Positions 8,815 to 17,957 of a stretch of 64,000 nt of DNA are shown in pieces. Every line of letters starts with the position of its first letter. Within the stretch, counting starts at the first letter, position 1. Source of the DNA: Histomonas meleagridis (taxonomy: Eukaryota > Parabasalia > Tritrichomonadida > Dientamoebidae); contig WSYJ01000099.1 of the NCBI GenBank assembly GCA_020186115.1, positions 682,001-746,000 on the forward strand. Reading direction: 5' to 3'. The translations under genes were made by a program, and so were the position numbers. Under the pieces are notes generated by a model. The model did not search any database and was not told the origin of the DNA. It was given only the letters and a program-made list of their open reading frames with translations.

Positions 8815-9396
8815 GGCGATTTCCAAAAAAACAAATTTCCAATATTTAGAAATTTCACGAGTAAAAATCTGGGTTTAGCACCGAAACAACCACCTACTCA
8901 TGACACAGATCAAACCCAGATTGCCCAATTTCAGTCAAATTCAACAAATTTAACAATCGATTCAAAGATCGTACATCGACCAGTTATTCACATTTTTCAT
9001 AACGATACTCTACCATTCAAAGAGCCATTTAATGGCCACATTAGTTTATATTTTCCATTTTTAAATATTACTCCAAAAAACACAAGCCAACAACCACCTA
9101 TCGTTACATTCCCTCAACCGTTAGATTGTCCTTTTTGCAAGGCTTATACAAAACTGACTTCAAATATAGATCTATATTTATGTGATGGTAAACGGGTGAC
9201 TTTTTCTTCATTTATATTATCATTTTAATCCAGAGAATTCAGATCCACATGTGGCTTCTCTTCATTCTTCTGGTTGCTTCTTTGAAAGCTTTTTAAATTT
9301 TGTTATATCTAAGAATTCTCATCCTTGACTTTTTGAAATTGAAGAAATCCCTGTTACAGATAATACAATTATTCTTAAAAAAGGGGAATCATTATG
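8806..9396 (+). pseudogene. decayed protein-coding relic with a CxxC finger
   Basis: The frame is open from 8806 to a TAA at 9226, 140 codons without an ATG, which is unlikely by chance in such AT-rich DNA. Its C-terminal part reads PQPLDCPFCKAYTKLTSN then DLYLC, a Cys-x2-Cys followed by a further Cys, like half of a zinc finger. One frame over, about 35 more codons (HFNPENSDPHVASLH) continue to a stop near 9328, suggesting a frameshift. The CPFC segment weakly recalls VEFS-box (Suz12-type) proteins, but this is speculation. The 5' end is cut by the inverted-repeat arm and the 3' end by the retroelement. Confidence 0.4.
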
Positions 9397-10900
9397 ATGA
9401 TAAATTCCCTAATAACCCTCCTTGGATAATTATTACAGCAGATCATCAAATTGATGATCGATCGCCGATTCTTATGAGAGATGGCGGAACCATATGTTCG
9501 CCTGCACAAATTATGATTAACAATGGTTTAATTCAAAATGAGACTGAAGAATATAAAATTGTACCTTCTTCGCTAAATGATATTTTTCCAAGAATCAATG
9601 GAGAGAAACCAAATCAATTACCTTTTATTCTCTCTCAACTAAATAAGTATTCACCTCAACTCCAACATTTCTTGTTGATGATATTTAAAATTTTACATGT
9701 ATTAAATATTAATATCCCACCAATAAGAGTTGAACAAAGAAATAAGAAACTAGAATGGCTTAGAGGTAGAATTATCAAAGAAGAAAAAGTATTTGAAGAT
9801 ACTAGATGTAAAAGACATACAAAATTAATACGTGAACACTAGAAAGAAGATGCAAGAAAATGTACACAATGGTTCATCAATGATAATATTACTCCTGAAT
9901 GTGAAATTGATGTGGATAAATTTAAAGATTATTTCTCTGGAGAATGGAAAGAAAATACCAATTATCAAGAGGACAATATTATCCTTAACCTAAATAAAGT
10001 TCTTCATGCAGAAGAAAATGAATTATTTAAAAACAAGCTTTTCGATGAAGACCAAATATTAAAAACTATTCACTTCAAATCAAATATGTCTGCAACAGGC
10101 ATCGATGGGATTTCAAATGCTATTTGGAAGATGAATCCAAAAATAACAATGAGATTAATTAAAGCTCTATTAAACTTAATGTTACATTATGGGAAAATCC
10201 CAGACTCTTGAAGAAAATCCAGAACCATAATGTTATACAAAAAAGGAGATGTCAGTCAAGTTAAATCATGGAGACCCATTTCATTAACCCCTACTTTATA
10301 TAGAATTACAATGGGTCATATTGCAAACTCCATGCTCACACTAAACATGAATTCTCCTTATATTAATTCAAATCAAAAAGGGTTTAAAAAATCAATCAAT
10401 GGAGCTTCAGAACATATCGCAATAATTAATTAATTGATTACTGATGCAAATAGAAATAACAAAGATATCAATATTTTAGCTTTAGACTTCGCAAATGCAT
10501 TTGGAACTATATCTCATAAACAAATAATTAACTCCTTGAAACAAATTGGTTTTCAACATACTTTCTGCAATCTAATTAAAAATCTATATAAAGATTCGAC
10601 TACATTTATTAAAATCTTTAATAAAAGTCAAGATATTAGAATCGAAAGAGGTGTTGAACAAGGTTGTCCTTTGTCTCCAATACTCTTCAATTTATGCATT
10701 GATCTTATGATAAATTTAATATCACAAAAACATAAAAATGATGGTTATATATTTAATTATGAAACGTTTCGTATACAAGCTTTTGCTGATGATATGATTT
10801 GAATATCTTATTCTGTTGACTCATTAAACAACATGATTGATTCTGTAAATGAATTTTGTAGTTGTACTGGAATGAAATTAAAGTCATGAATAAAACTAGA
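9300..10900 (+). pseudogene. decayed non-LTR retrotransposon reverse transcriptase (plus-strand copy)
   Basis: A single frame runs from about 9300 to 10890, broken only by in-frame stops (TAG 9840, TGA 10209, TAA 10431, TGA 10800, TGA about 10886). It encodes a LINE-type reverse transcriptase: LYKKGDVSQVKSWRPISL, LALDFANAFGTISHKQI, GVEQGCPLSPILFNL and the catalytic FADD box. Upstream lies an Arg/Lys-rich helical stretch before the polymerase. The 3' part (thumb, Cys knuckle, endonuclease) is missing, because homology ends near 10890 and a transposase fragment follows. It is related in layout to the minus-strand element at 14011-17925. No frameshifts over about 1.5 kb suggest fairly recent decay. 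Confidence 0.8.
9439..9485 (+). repeat. 47-bp direct repeat with palindromic head (copy 1)
   Basis: The sequence CAGATCATCAAATTGATGAT and the following GATCGCCGATTCTTATGAG recur at 11319-11365 with two differences. The head GATCATCAAATTGATGATC is an inverted repeat. It falls inside the 5' part of the retroelement frame. Confidence 0.7.
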
Positions 10901-10911
10901 ACGAGGAAACT

Positions 10912-11115
10912 ATGTATATAGATGAAGTTGGCTGCCATAGTTGGGCAGACAAAAAAGACAAAAGAGTTGTCGTTTCTCAAGATATTCCTCATAGATAAGT
11001 ATTTTATTTAATAAAAAGAAGCAAAAAAAAAATGACTGTTTTTTCTACAATAACGATGGCAGGTGATACTCTTGTACTACTTATAATTTCAGAAAGAAAT
11101 ACCCTAGATCAGTAA
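10912..11115 (+). pseudogene. fragment of a DDE-type (pogo/Tigger-like) transposase
   Basis: From 10912 the frame reads MYIDEVGCHSWADKKDKR up to a TAA at 10996, then continues in the same frame with VFYLIKRSKKKMTVFSTIT to a TAA at 11113. An I-D-E-x-G box followed by I-x-R-S-x-x-K-M-T and a G-x-x-L-x-x-L-I-I-S-E-R-x-T stretch matches the core of DDE superfamily transposases of the pogo/Tigger/CENP-B kind. Only about 65 codons survive. It abuts the truncated reverse transcriptase, so one element probably inserted into or recombined with the other. Confidence 0.5.
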
Positions 11116-12134
11116 TTAATAGAAAGTGGTTTATTGTTTATTTATTCTATGATGAGATAAATTTGTTTTTATTATCGAGTAGACCGTTTAGAGTGAGGTT
11201 GGGTTTGTTTAAAGTCAGTATATAATTTAGTAAATGAGACTCTGATTCTACTGGAATAATGACATTAAAAGTCATTAATGCTCCTCATCTATCTGATATT
11301 AATAAACGATTATAACACCAGATCATCAATTTGATGATCGATCGCCGATTCTTATGAGCGATGGCATATGATTATGATATGCATGTCCTGAATGCAAAGA
11401 TTTCTTATCTGGGGCACTCTTTGGTTATTCTCATCATATAATTCAATTGAAATATAGGAAAGAAGGAATTAAAAGACCAAATGCAATTAAAGTTAAATTA
11501 ACTTATATGCTCTTAAATGAAGATGATGATGAAAATTATGAGTTAATCTAAGAGTTATTGCATCCTTCATTTCAGAACGTAAAGACTAATGTATATGATG
11601 TAATGGATAATATGTATAATATGTCTATCAAAGACATAACGCTATAATTACAATAGTAAGATTGTTTCAAGGTTAAATATGGAGTAGCATCATCAAACAG
11701 TCAAGTCTATTTATGACCTATTGGATAATTATCTCGAATGGAACATTTTGACTTGTATTATTTTTTGAATTTTTCTAATGGATGAAAAAATTGAATATAT
11801 GGCAAGCTGATTATCGAACGGTTTTCGATTCAAAAATAAAATATATGGGGAATCGTTCTTGTCTTCAGTATAAAATAAATATATTGTATAATTTATTTAG
11901 GTAATCACAAGAACAGCTGTACATTAATGATTAACATTTTTTTTTATTCATGTACAATATATCCCTGATGTTTGAACAAAAATATATATTATATATCTAA
12001 TATTGTTCATTATTGATTTTGTTGTATGTAGTTATGCACGCGAAAATTAACGATTCAGAACAAATCAATAACTTTTAGCGAAACAAAATTTATGATATAT
12101 ATTATTCATAATATTGATGGAGAGAAAAAACGAA
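11116..12134. other. degenerate intergenic DNA with one coding remnant and a repeat
   Basis: There is no intact gene. The second copy of the 47-bp repeat is at 11319-11365. Directly after it, 11378-11551 is an open plus-strand stretch of 57 codons reading YACPECKDFLSGALFGYSHH, a Cys-x2-Cys then His-His pattern that could be a decayed zinc finger of a retroelement N-terminus. The rest is AT-rich and I see nothing in it. Confidence 0.4.
11319..11365 (+). repeat. 47-bp direct repeat with palindromic head (copy 2)
   Basis: This matches 9439-9485 with two substitutions, one at the centre of the palindrome (GATCATCAATTTGATGATC). It is followed by the CPEC coding remnant, suggesting a truncated second element of the same or a related family. 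Confidence 0.7.
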
Positions 12135-12206
12135 GGGGCAATAGCTCACCGGTAGAGCATAGGATTGCAGATCCTCTGGTAGTCGGTTCGATTCCGGCTT
12201 GCCCCT
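12135..12206 (+). tRNA. tRNA-Cys (GCA), third copy
   Basis: The 72-nt sequence is identical to the two genes in the inverted repeat: GGGGCAA acceptor, GCA anticodon, discriminator T and a T7 terminator two bases after the gene. Its flanks share only about four bases (CGAA) with the other copies, so this one was not copied together with the 255-bp arm. Confidence 0.93.
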
Positions 12207-12477
12207 GTTTTTTTATTTTTTTTTTATTATATCATTTGATTATTATTATTAAAAATATAAAAATTTTCTTCAAAGTATATACATATGTTTCATCCAACAA
12301 CAACCATTTAACTAAAATTTTATGTTTAAGGTATCAGTAACACAATTAAAAAATTAAAAATTCGAATTAAAAAATACTAAAATACATTTAAACTGACATA
12401 CCAATTTTTTGATAAAATTCTGAAGATATTCACTTTTTCAGAGTGCTAAAAATAACAGTCAGTTCATTGCTATATAA
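12207..12477. other. AT-rich stretch without a visible feature
   Basis: Apart from the tRNA terminator T-run and homopolymer A/T runs, I see no gene, repeat or motif here. Confidence 0.5.
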
Positions 12478-12562
12478 TTTCAAAGCTCAAAGGGAAATGT
12501 TAGCAGTGAAACAGGAAAAATATCATTCTCACTAAGATTATGACTAGTGATGCGCAAAAATT
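12478..12562 (-). pseudogene. 3' piece of an unidentified gene relic, copy A
   Basis: The reverse strand reads ITSHNLSENDIFPVSLLTFP then FEL, TGA, NYIAMN. It aligns with ITKYDLSEHVLPISLLIFPF-ELWDN in the copy at 19328-19657, so the TGA replaces a Trp codon. The 5' piece of the same copy is at 13578-13756; about 1.0 kb of unrelated DNA lies between them. Confidence 0.6.
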
Positions 12563-13218
12563 TAATGTGCCTCTTATATTGATTCATGATATGTTGCTGT
12601 CCCAAGTTTGTATAAGCAGTTATAACATATAAAGGTACTTCTTAAAACACAAAAATGTGTTTGTTGTATTATTTGGTGAATAATTTATTTTACATCCATT
12701 TGTTGTTACTGATTTGATTAATTTATGTGTATAATTAATTGCTACGTAACAATAATTTTTTTTATTGTTACGAACAATTTTTTCATTTTTGAATAATTCT
12801 TCAATCAATTCAATAAAATTAATTGAATAAGGATTGCCAGTTATTTCATTACTACCAAAATTAATAGAATTTTTCCTGATTGAATTATTCTATTATTAAT
12901 AACTGGTGTTATTTGTATATTACCATCACCATATCCAATATTTCTTCCTGTGGTAGGGCCATTTGCATGATGTGATAATAACCGTTGGCATGCGACACAA
13001 ATTGACATTACTTAATTTTTTTCAATTGGATATAAAATGTCTAATGAATTTAAATCTTCATTAAATATATTATTTCCTTTATAAATTTTGTTGTAATTTG
13101 AAATTGATCTCCCTATGATTGCTCGAATAACTGATGATGGTGTTGCATGTTCAACATAACCTGCTTTGCAAGAGAATCCACCATTATCGATAACAGGGAA
13201 AAAAATCTCTTCAGACAT
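12563..13218 (-). pseudogene. actin-like pseudogene
   Basis: The minus frame from ATG 13218 reads VIDNGGFSCKAGYVEHATPS then IIGRSI and DILYPIEKN, which is the N-terminus of actin (VVDNGSG-CKAG, VGRP, YPIE). After a stop and a gap, the downstream pieces HHANGPTTGRNIGYGDGN, IQITPVINNR, then IELIEELFKNEKIVRNNKK and NYCYVAINYTH match the central actin region (ASGRTTG, GDGVTHTVPIYEG, LTERG, KLCYVALDFE). The segment between about residues 75 and 135 is missing, and frames change at least twice. The divergence is too high for a recent copy of conventional actin, so an actin-related protein ancestor is possible. Confidence 0.75.
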
Positions 13219-13479
13219 AAAATGAAGTAATATATTTAAACTAAATTTACCATGAGCAGTAATTTTAAAATTGGCAACGTTGATATCAACTTTTTTTTTT
13301 TTATTATTATTTTTTTGGACTAACCATTAGGCATACTATGCCATAGTATAGAAAAAGTGGATAATTTGGATATACTTACAATAAATTAATATTAATTAAA
13401 TTTTGGATTAAATCTTTATTAAAGGTACTTTGATTTTAATATTTTGATATCTTGTTCTTGTTGTAATTTTAAGAACTGA

Positions 13480-13590
13480 TCAAAAGTTACTTGATGATAA
13501 TTTTTCATAGTAGCTAAAGTGTAGTGCATACTATTAAATAAGTTTGGATCAAAGGTTTGATTGATGAAATAAAATGTAAATCTACTTTGT
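13480..13590 (-). mobile_element. short retrotransposon fragment
   Basis: The minus strand encodes FYFINQTFDPNLFNSMHYTL then ATMKNYHQ, which aligns with NFYINQTFDQNLINSIHYAI and ATMENYHRA in the N-terminal part of the minus-strand element (about 17610-17700). Only about 110 bp are left. It sits at the junction inside the split gene relic (copy A). Confidence 0.6.
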
Positions 13591-13756
13591 TTTGTACTTT
13601 GAGATGGTTTCGTTCATAGTTTCTGAGCTGTTCTGGGGGGTTGGGGGTGTATTCTCGATACGCAATATGTAAAAGAATGAAAGTTTTGAGTTGAGACGCG
13701 AAACTGATACCTTTGTAATCAATTCCATATAGGCTTTCTAAATCTGCAATCCAGGG
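13578..13756 (-). pseudogene. 5' piece of an unidentified gene relic, copy A
   Basis: The minus strand reads IADLESLYGIDYKGISFASQ then LKTFILLHIAYRE and PPEQLRNYERNHL, closely matching VADLESLPGVDHNGTNLVFQ, FKTFILQIAYRPE and PEQLRNYARHHL in copy B (19328-19657). The DNA similarity continues past the open frame into a stub of the tRNA-Ile 3' end (CTCCCGCAGGGA at 13795-13806), matching the tRNA next to copy B. Confidence 0.65.
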
Positions 13757-13810
13757 AAAAAAGAAATCGGTTTAAAAAAATGAAAAAAAAATGCTCCCGC
13801 AGGGATTGTT

Positions 13811-14010
13811 TATTCATCAAGAGTTACAATGGACTAAGTCTCATGATCTTTAAGCTTGTGATAAGCAAATACAACTAATGCTTAGATTGTTTTATCCTTC
13901 CTAAAAAAAACGAATCCAAGCAATATTCGCGGCATTGCTTGAGATAAACCTGTGAAAAAATAAGTGTCAAACGGTTTTTTTGAAAATGTACTTTTCAGTA
14001 CATCTTCACA
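13811..14010. other. probable 3' untranslated region of the minus-strand retroelement
   Basis: The stretch follows the stop of the endonuclease frame (14011-14013) and precedes the tRNA-like stub. It is AT-rich and contains a TGTACTTTTCAGTACA hairpin at 13986-14001. I see no gene in it. Confidence 0.35.
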
Positions 14011-14525
14011 TTAAACTGCGGGATTTTGTTGGATTAATTCAGGGTTTATGTTTAGATTTTCATTACTTCCAATAATTAGATTGTTTTCTTTATGTTTATG
14101 GTTTGACATATTCCAATATATTAAGGCTGATCCTCTGATAGCATTATGTGATAATGATCTTGCACATTTCTTTGTTTGCTTTGAATCATTGTTTAATAGG
14201 GCTTTAATATTATTAAATATTTTCTTAGGTATAGCACCGAGAGCACTAATAATAATTGGATAAAACTTAATATTTAATTGAGTTTTATCTATGAGATCAT
14301 CACATAAAGTTTGGTATTTTTGAGTTTTGGTATTCATACAATAATATAAAGAAGATATTGTTTCATCATTTAACTTTTTTAAGTCACCATAAGGAACACT
14401 TACTTCGATCATAGTTAATTGATTTCTAATATTATCCGGAAATTTAATCGTAGTGGATCTGTGAAATAATAGATGTTGATTAGTAATTTTATCAAATGAA
14501 TTAATGACTTCTTCAACGATATATA

Positions 14526-15833
14526 TAGGGTCCAAAAAGTCCTGACCCCACCCCCTTTTCTCGACATCTACTTGATCCATAAAAATGAACTTTATATAAA
14601 TAAAAACTACAATGAATGAACTCGATGTGTGTTTTGTTATTATTTAAAAATTTTGTACACTTGTTGAATTATAAGTGATTGAATTTTTTCTCCCGACTCA
14701 AAAACGTCACTTTTTCCATCACAAAATTTAATGGAAAAGTCGGAGCTCAAAATTGTTGTTAAATATTATTTTCTACAAGGAATGGGATATCGGTCAATTT
14801 ACAAAAAAATAAATACTGCTCTTCCTGAAACTGATATATCACTTTCAAGCGTTAAACGATGGTGTAAAAAATTTTCTTCAGGTGACCTAAGTTGCAATGA
14901 TTTACCAAAAAGCGGAAGGCCTAAAATTAATGTACCGGATCAAATTCGAGAAATGCTTGAAGAACAACCATTCTTATCAGCAAAATATATTGCATCAGAA
15001 CTAGGTCATTCTCCTACTGCTATTAAATCAGTTTTAATTGACGACCTTGGTTTAAAAAAGTATCGAAGAAGGTTGATCCCCCATATGCTATCGGAAGACG
15101 ATAAGGAAAAAAGGGTTGAGTATTCCAAAGAAATTTTAAAAGAATAAATCAAAGCTAGAAAAAACTTATTAAATACAATTATGACTGATGACAAGTCGTG
15201 GTTCTTTTATGAATATGAACATAAAGAAATGTATGCAGAATCACGTGATATGGTGCCACCGATAGTCTTTGAGAAAATTCAATCCAAAAAAACAATGTTC
15301 ACAATTTTCTTCAATGGGACGAAAATGCTTTGCATTGATGCATTACCTTCTAATTACAAATTTAATCAGCAATATTTTATTGATTATATAATACCACAAT
15401 TTCACGAAAATGTTGATCATGACAAGAAACAACCATTTTCAAAAAATATGAAGATTCATATGGATAACTCCCCTATACATAATGGATCACTTGTTGCTCG
15501 AAAATTAAAAGAAGAAAAAATTAATAGAATTCCTCACCCCCCTTATTCACCAGATCTAAGTCCATGTGATTTTTGGTTTTTTGGAATGGCAAAGGAAAAC
15601 CTAAAGGGTGTGGAGATAAATTCAGAAAAAGATTTAGAAAATGAAAGTATACGCATATTCGACGGTGTCACTTTTGAAAAGCTTCAAATGGTGTTTGAAG
15701 CATGGATAAAAAGACTTGAATGGGTGATTAAGAATCATGGAGAGTACTACCATAAATAAAAGTTAATTAAAAAAATATATATTTTTTATTCATCGAGATA
15801 AGGGGGTGGGGTCAGAACTTTTTGAATGCCCTA
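14526..15833 (+). mobile_element. mariner transposon with TIRs and TA target site
   Basis: The left end (14526) reads TA-GGG then AAAAAGTCCTGACCCCACCC. The right end reads, reversed, TA-GGG then AAAAAGTTCTGACCCCACCC, so these are imperfect terminal inverted repeats of roughly 40 bp flanked by TA dinucleotides, the mariner target duplication. The element is about 1.3 kb and contains one transposase frame. Mariner elements of this type (Tvmar1) are established in Trichomonas vaginalis. It is inserted inside the endonuclease region of the older non-LTR element, giving the insertion order. Confidence 0.93.
14731..15759 (+). pseudogene. mariner transposase, one nonsense codon
   Basis: One frame from ATG 14731 to TAA 15757 encodes about 342 residues, interrupted only by TAA at 15145-15147. 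The N-terminal half carries two helix-turn-helix segments (SIYKKINTALPETD; SSVKRWCKKF; PTAIKSVLIDDLGL). The catalytic half has TDD (D1, about residue 152), HMDNSPIHN (D2) and PPYSPDLSPCDFWFFG (D3), with exactly 34 residues between D2 and D3, the mariner DD34D signature. All three acidic residues are intact, so the single stop is the only visible lesion. This suggests a recently inactivated copy or a polymorphic or sequencing stop. Confidence 0.9.
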
Positions 15834-17957
15834 TAATTGTGTCAAATCTTGTAAGAAGATTTCCTTGGTAGGCAACCGTTTAAACGATGTTTTAGATTAT
15901 CATTACCATTATTACATATTGTACATTTGGGCGTTTCCTTACCATGAGCTAGAATTTCACCAGTAGGTAAATTATTGCATCTAGCATTTATTGCAAATTT
16001 TATAATGTTATAATTAGCCTTTGTCATTAAAGGGTTTAAGAAGAATGAACTACACGGGGATTTAATTAAAGTGTTAAATGTATGTCCTTTAAGTGGCATC
16101 GAAATTAAGTTTTTGGTGTTATATTATTGAACATTTTGTTTAATAATGACTCTAATAAAGATTTAGAATTTGCAATATTATTATAATTTTCTTCTAATAT
16201 CAAATCTCTTAACATGAATGTATTTTCATCTTCTTCTTCTTTAATTTCAATTTTTAGTTTTTTAATTGCCTTAATAGCTGTAATACAAAGTGATTGAGTT
16301 CCTTGTTTCATATTATTCGAATTCCAGTTTAAAAATACATCATAATCCTCATCATCTTCTTTAATCTTCCTTAATTCTTATTCACATTTTATTGTTTCTT
16401 TATAGAAGTTTATAATGTTTTGATTAGACCAATAATTTAGCTCAAAGAAAGTTTTAATATTCAAAGCTCTTGCGCTTTCTGTTAAATTTTGAATACCTAA
16501 ACCATCATTTTTCCAATTAGTATGAAATATTGGAATTGGTGTAGCTATAGTTTGAAGTTGTTGATTTAAAGTATCCCTAATTTCCTCGTAAATAAGGTCC
16601 AAAACTTTTGATCCTACAATTATCACAAGTTAATTCGTTGTCTAAGTCTGGAATGATAAATCTTTTAATAGCATCAATTTTTTGATTTAGTCTTAATTGG
16701 GACATGCCAATTAATTTTATTTTGTTTTTAATGTCTTTGATTAAAGTATCTGAATGAAGCATTTTTGTTACATGAGATCTGGCTATTGGTGCACCTAAAT
16801 ATTCTTTTAACGTTTATAATTTGATTTTAGAGATTTTTTGATCATTTAGTTTAAAACTAGAGTTAGAAGATACTCTTCTATTATTATCTAATAAATATGA
16901 ATATAAACCACATTTTTTAACATTAATTTTAAGTTTTGCATAATTACAAAAATTGTCTACAATTTCTAGAATATTCTTCATACCATTCTCCTATTTACTA
17001 ATCAGAAGAATATCATCTGCGTAAGCTTGAATATCTATTCAATTAACTCCTTCATTTTTATGTTCAGAATTGACCATTCTCAATAGAGAGTCTATTGCTA
17101 TATTAAATAATAGAGGGAAAATTGGACATCCTTGTTTAACACCTTTTCTAAGGATGATTTTCTTTGATTTAAATTCCATTGTTTGGATAATATTCGAGGA
17201 ATCGGTATAACAATTTTTAAGAATTTTAATAAAAGTTTTATCGAAACCTAAATGTTTCAAATTATTGAATATTAATTTATGTGGGATTCGCCAAAAGCAT
17301 TTAATAGATCAATAGATGTTATATAAATATCTTCCTTTGTTTTGCTAACGTAATTGATAAGTTCTTGAACTGTAGCTGTATGTTGTAAGCACTTATTGAT
17401 GAAACCTATTTGATAGATAGAGATGATATTTAATTTCGAATTAAGTTGTTGTAGGGCAAAAGCAAATTGCATCATGATAATCTAATATCTGTTTGTAGTG
17501 ATTAACATTAATCTCCATTTACTAACAATTTTAGGATCATCATGCTTGTAAATTAGAACTACTTTGGAAGTTTTCCAATGAGTTGGAAAACAATTAGTAT
17601 TTCTAATAGCTCGATGATAGTTTTCCATTGTTGCTATTGCGTAATGAATACTATTTATTAAATTTTGATCGAAAGTTTGATTAATGTAAAAATTAAATTC
17701 GAGATTATTGTTTATGACTGGATTTTGGACACTATTTTGTGCAGGAACTACCGAATTCTCTGTTTCTGGGTTTCTTAAGTAATTTAGATCAAAGTTGTTT
17801 CGCATTAATAAATCACTAAAATTGTCTTCAAAGATTCGGGGTGAAATACCTGAATTCGATATGCTAATGTCATAAAATGCAAACATGAGACCCATTCTTC
17901 TGAATAACATCTTAATGTTTGGAGATGCTAATATATATTTATTACGTAACTCTACTG

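Larger units (their letters stand above)
14011..17925 (-). mobile_element. non-LTR retrotransposon of the restriction-like-endonuclease group, decayed and split by a mariner
   Basis: Read on the minus strand from about 17925, the pieces are: a lead segment ending TSKVVLIYKHDDPKIVSKWR; palm motifs with ITSIDLLNAFG, KGVKQGCPIFPLLFNI and the AYADD box (about 17025); a thumb segment GLGIQNL; then CTICNNGNDNLKHRLNGC (a Cys-Cys-His-Cys knuckle, about 15870-15920). Beyond the inserted mariner come an F-P-D segment, MIEVSVPYGDL, KTQKYQTL and PIIISALGAIPKK. Knuckle plus P-D plus I-E/D-V-x-V-P plus K-x-x-K-Y is the C-terminal layout of R2/NeSL-type LINEs with a restriction-like endonuclease. Several stops (TGA about 17040, TAG about 16995, TAA about 16815) and frameshifts show it is dead. 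Confidence 0.82.

Noticed and set aside
9840-10889. TGA (and other stops) re-assigned to Trp, i.e. an alternative genetic code
   Set aside because: TGA sits where Trp is expected in several dead elements, but real genes use TGA as terminator (SNARE gene at 4072, adenosine deaminase at 51865, importin-beta at 61339), and the dead elements also contain TAA and TAG. Ordinary decay explains it.
12092-12340. 82-codon plus-strand frame over the third tRNA
   Set aside because: It overlaps the tRNA and shows no protein character.
13621-13645. G-rich run (GGGGGGTTGGGGG) as a quadruplex regulatory element
   Set aside because: It is a degenerate part of the gene relic; copy B lacks the run, so it is not conserved.
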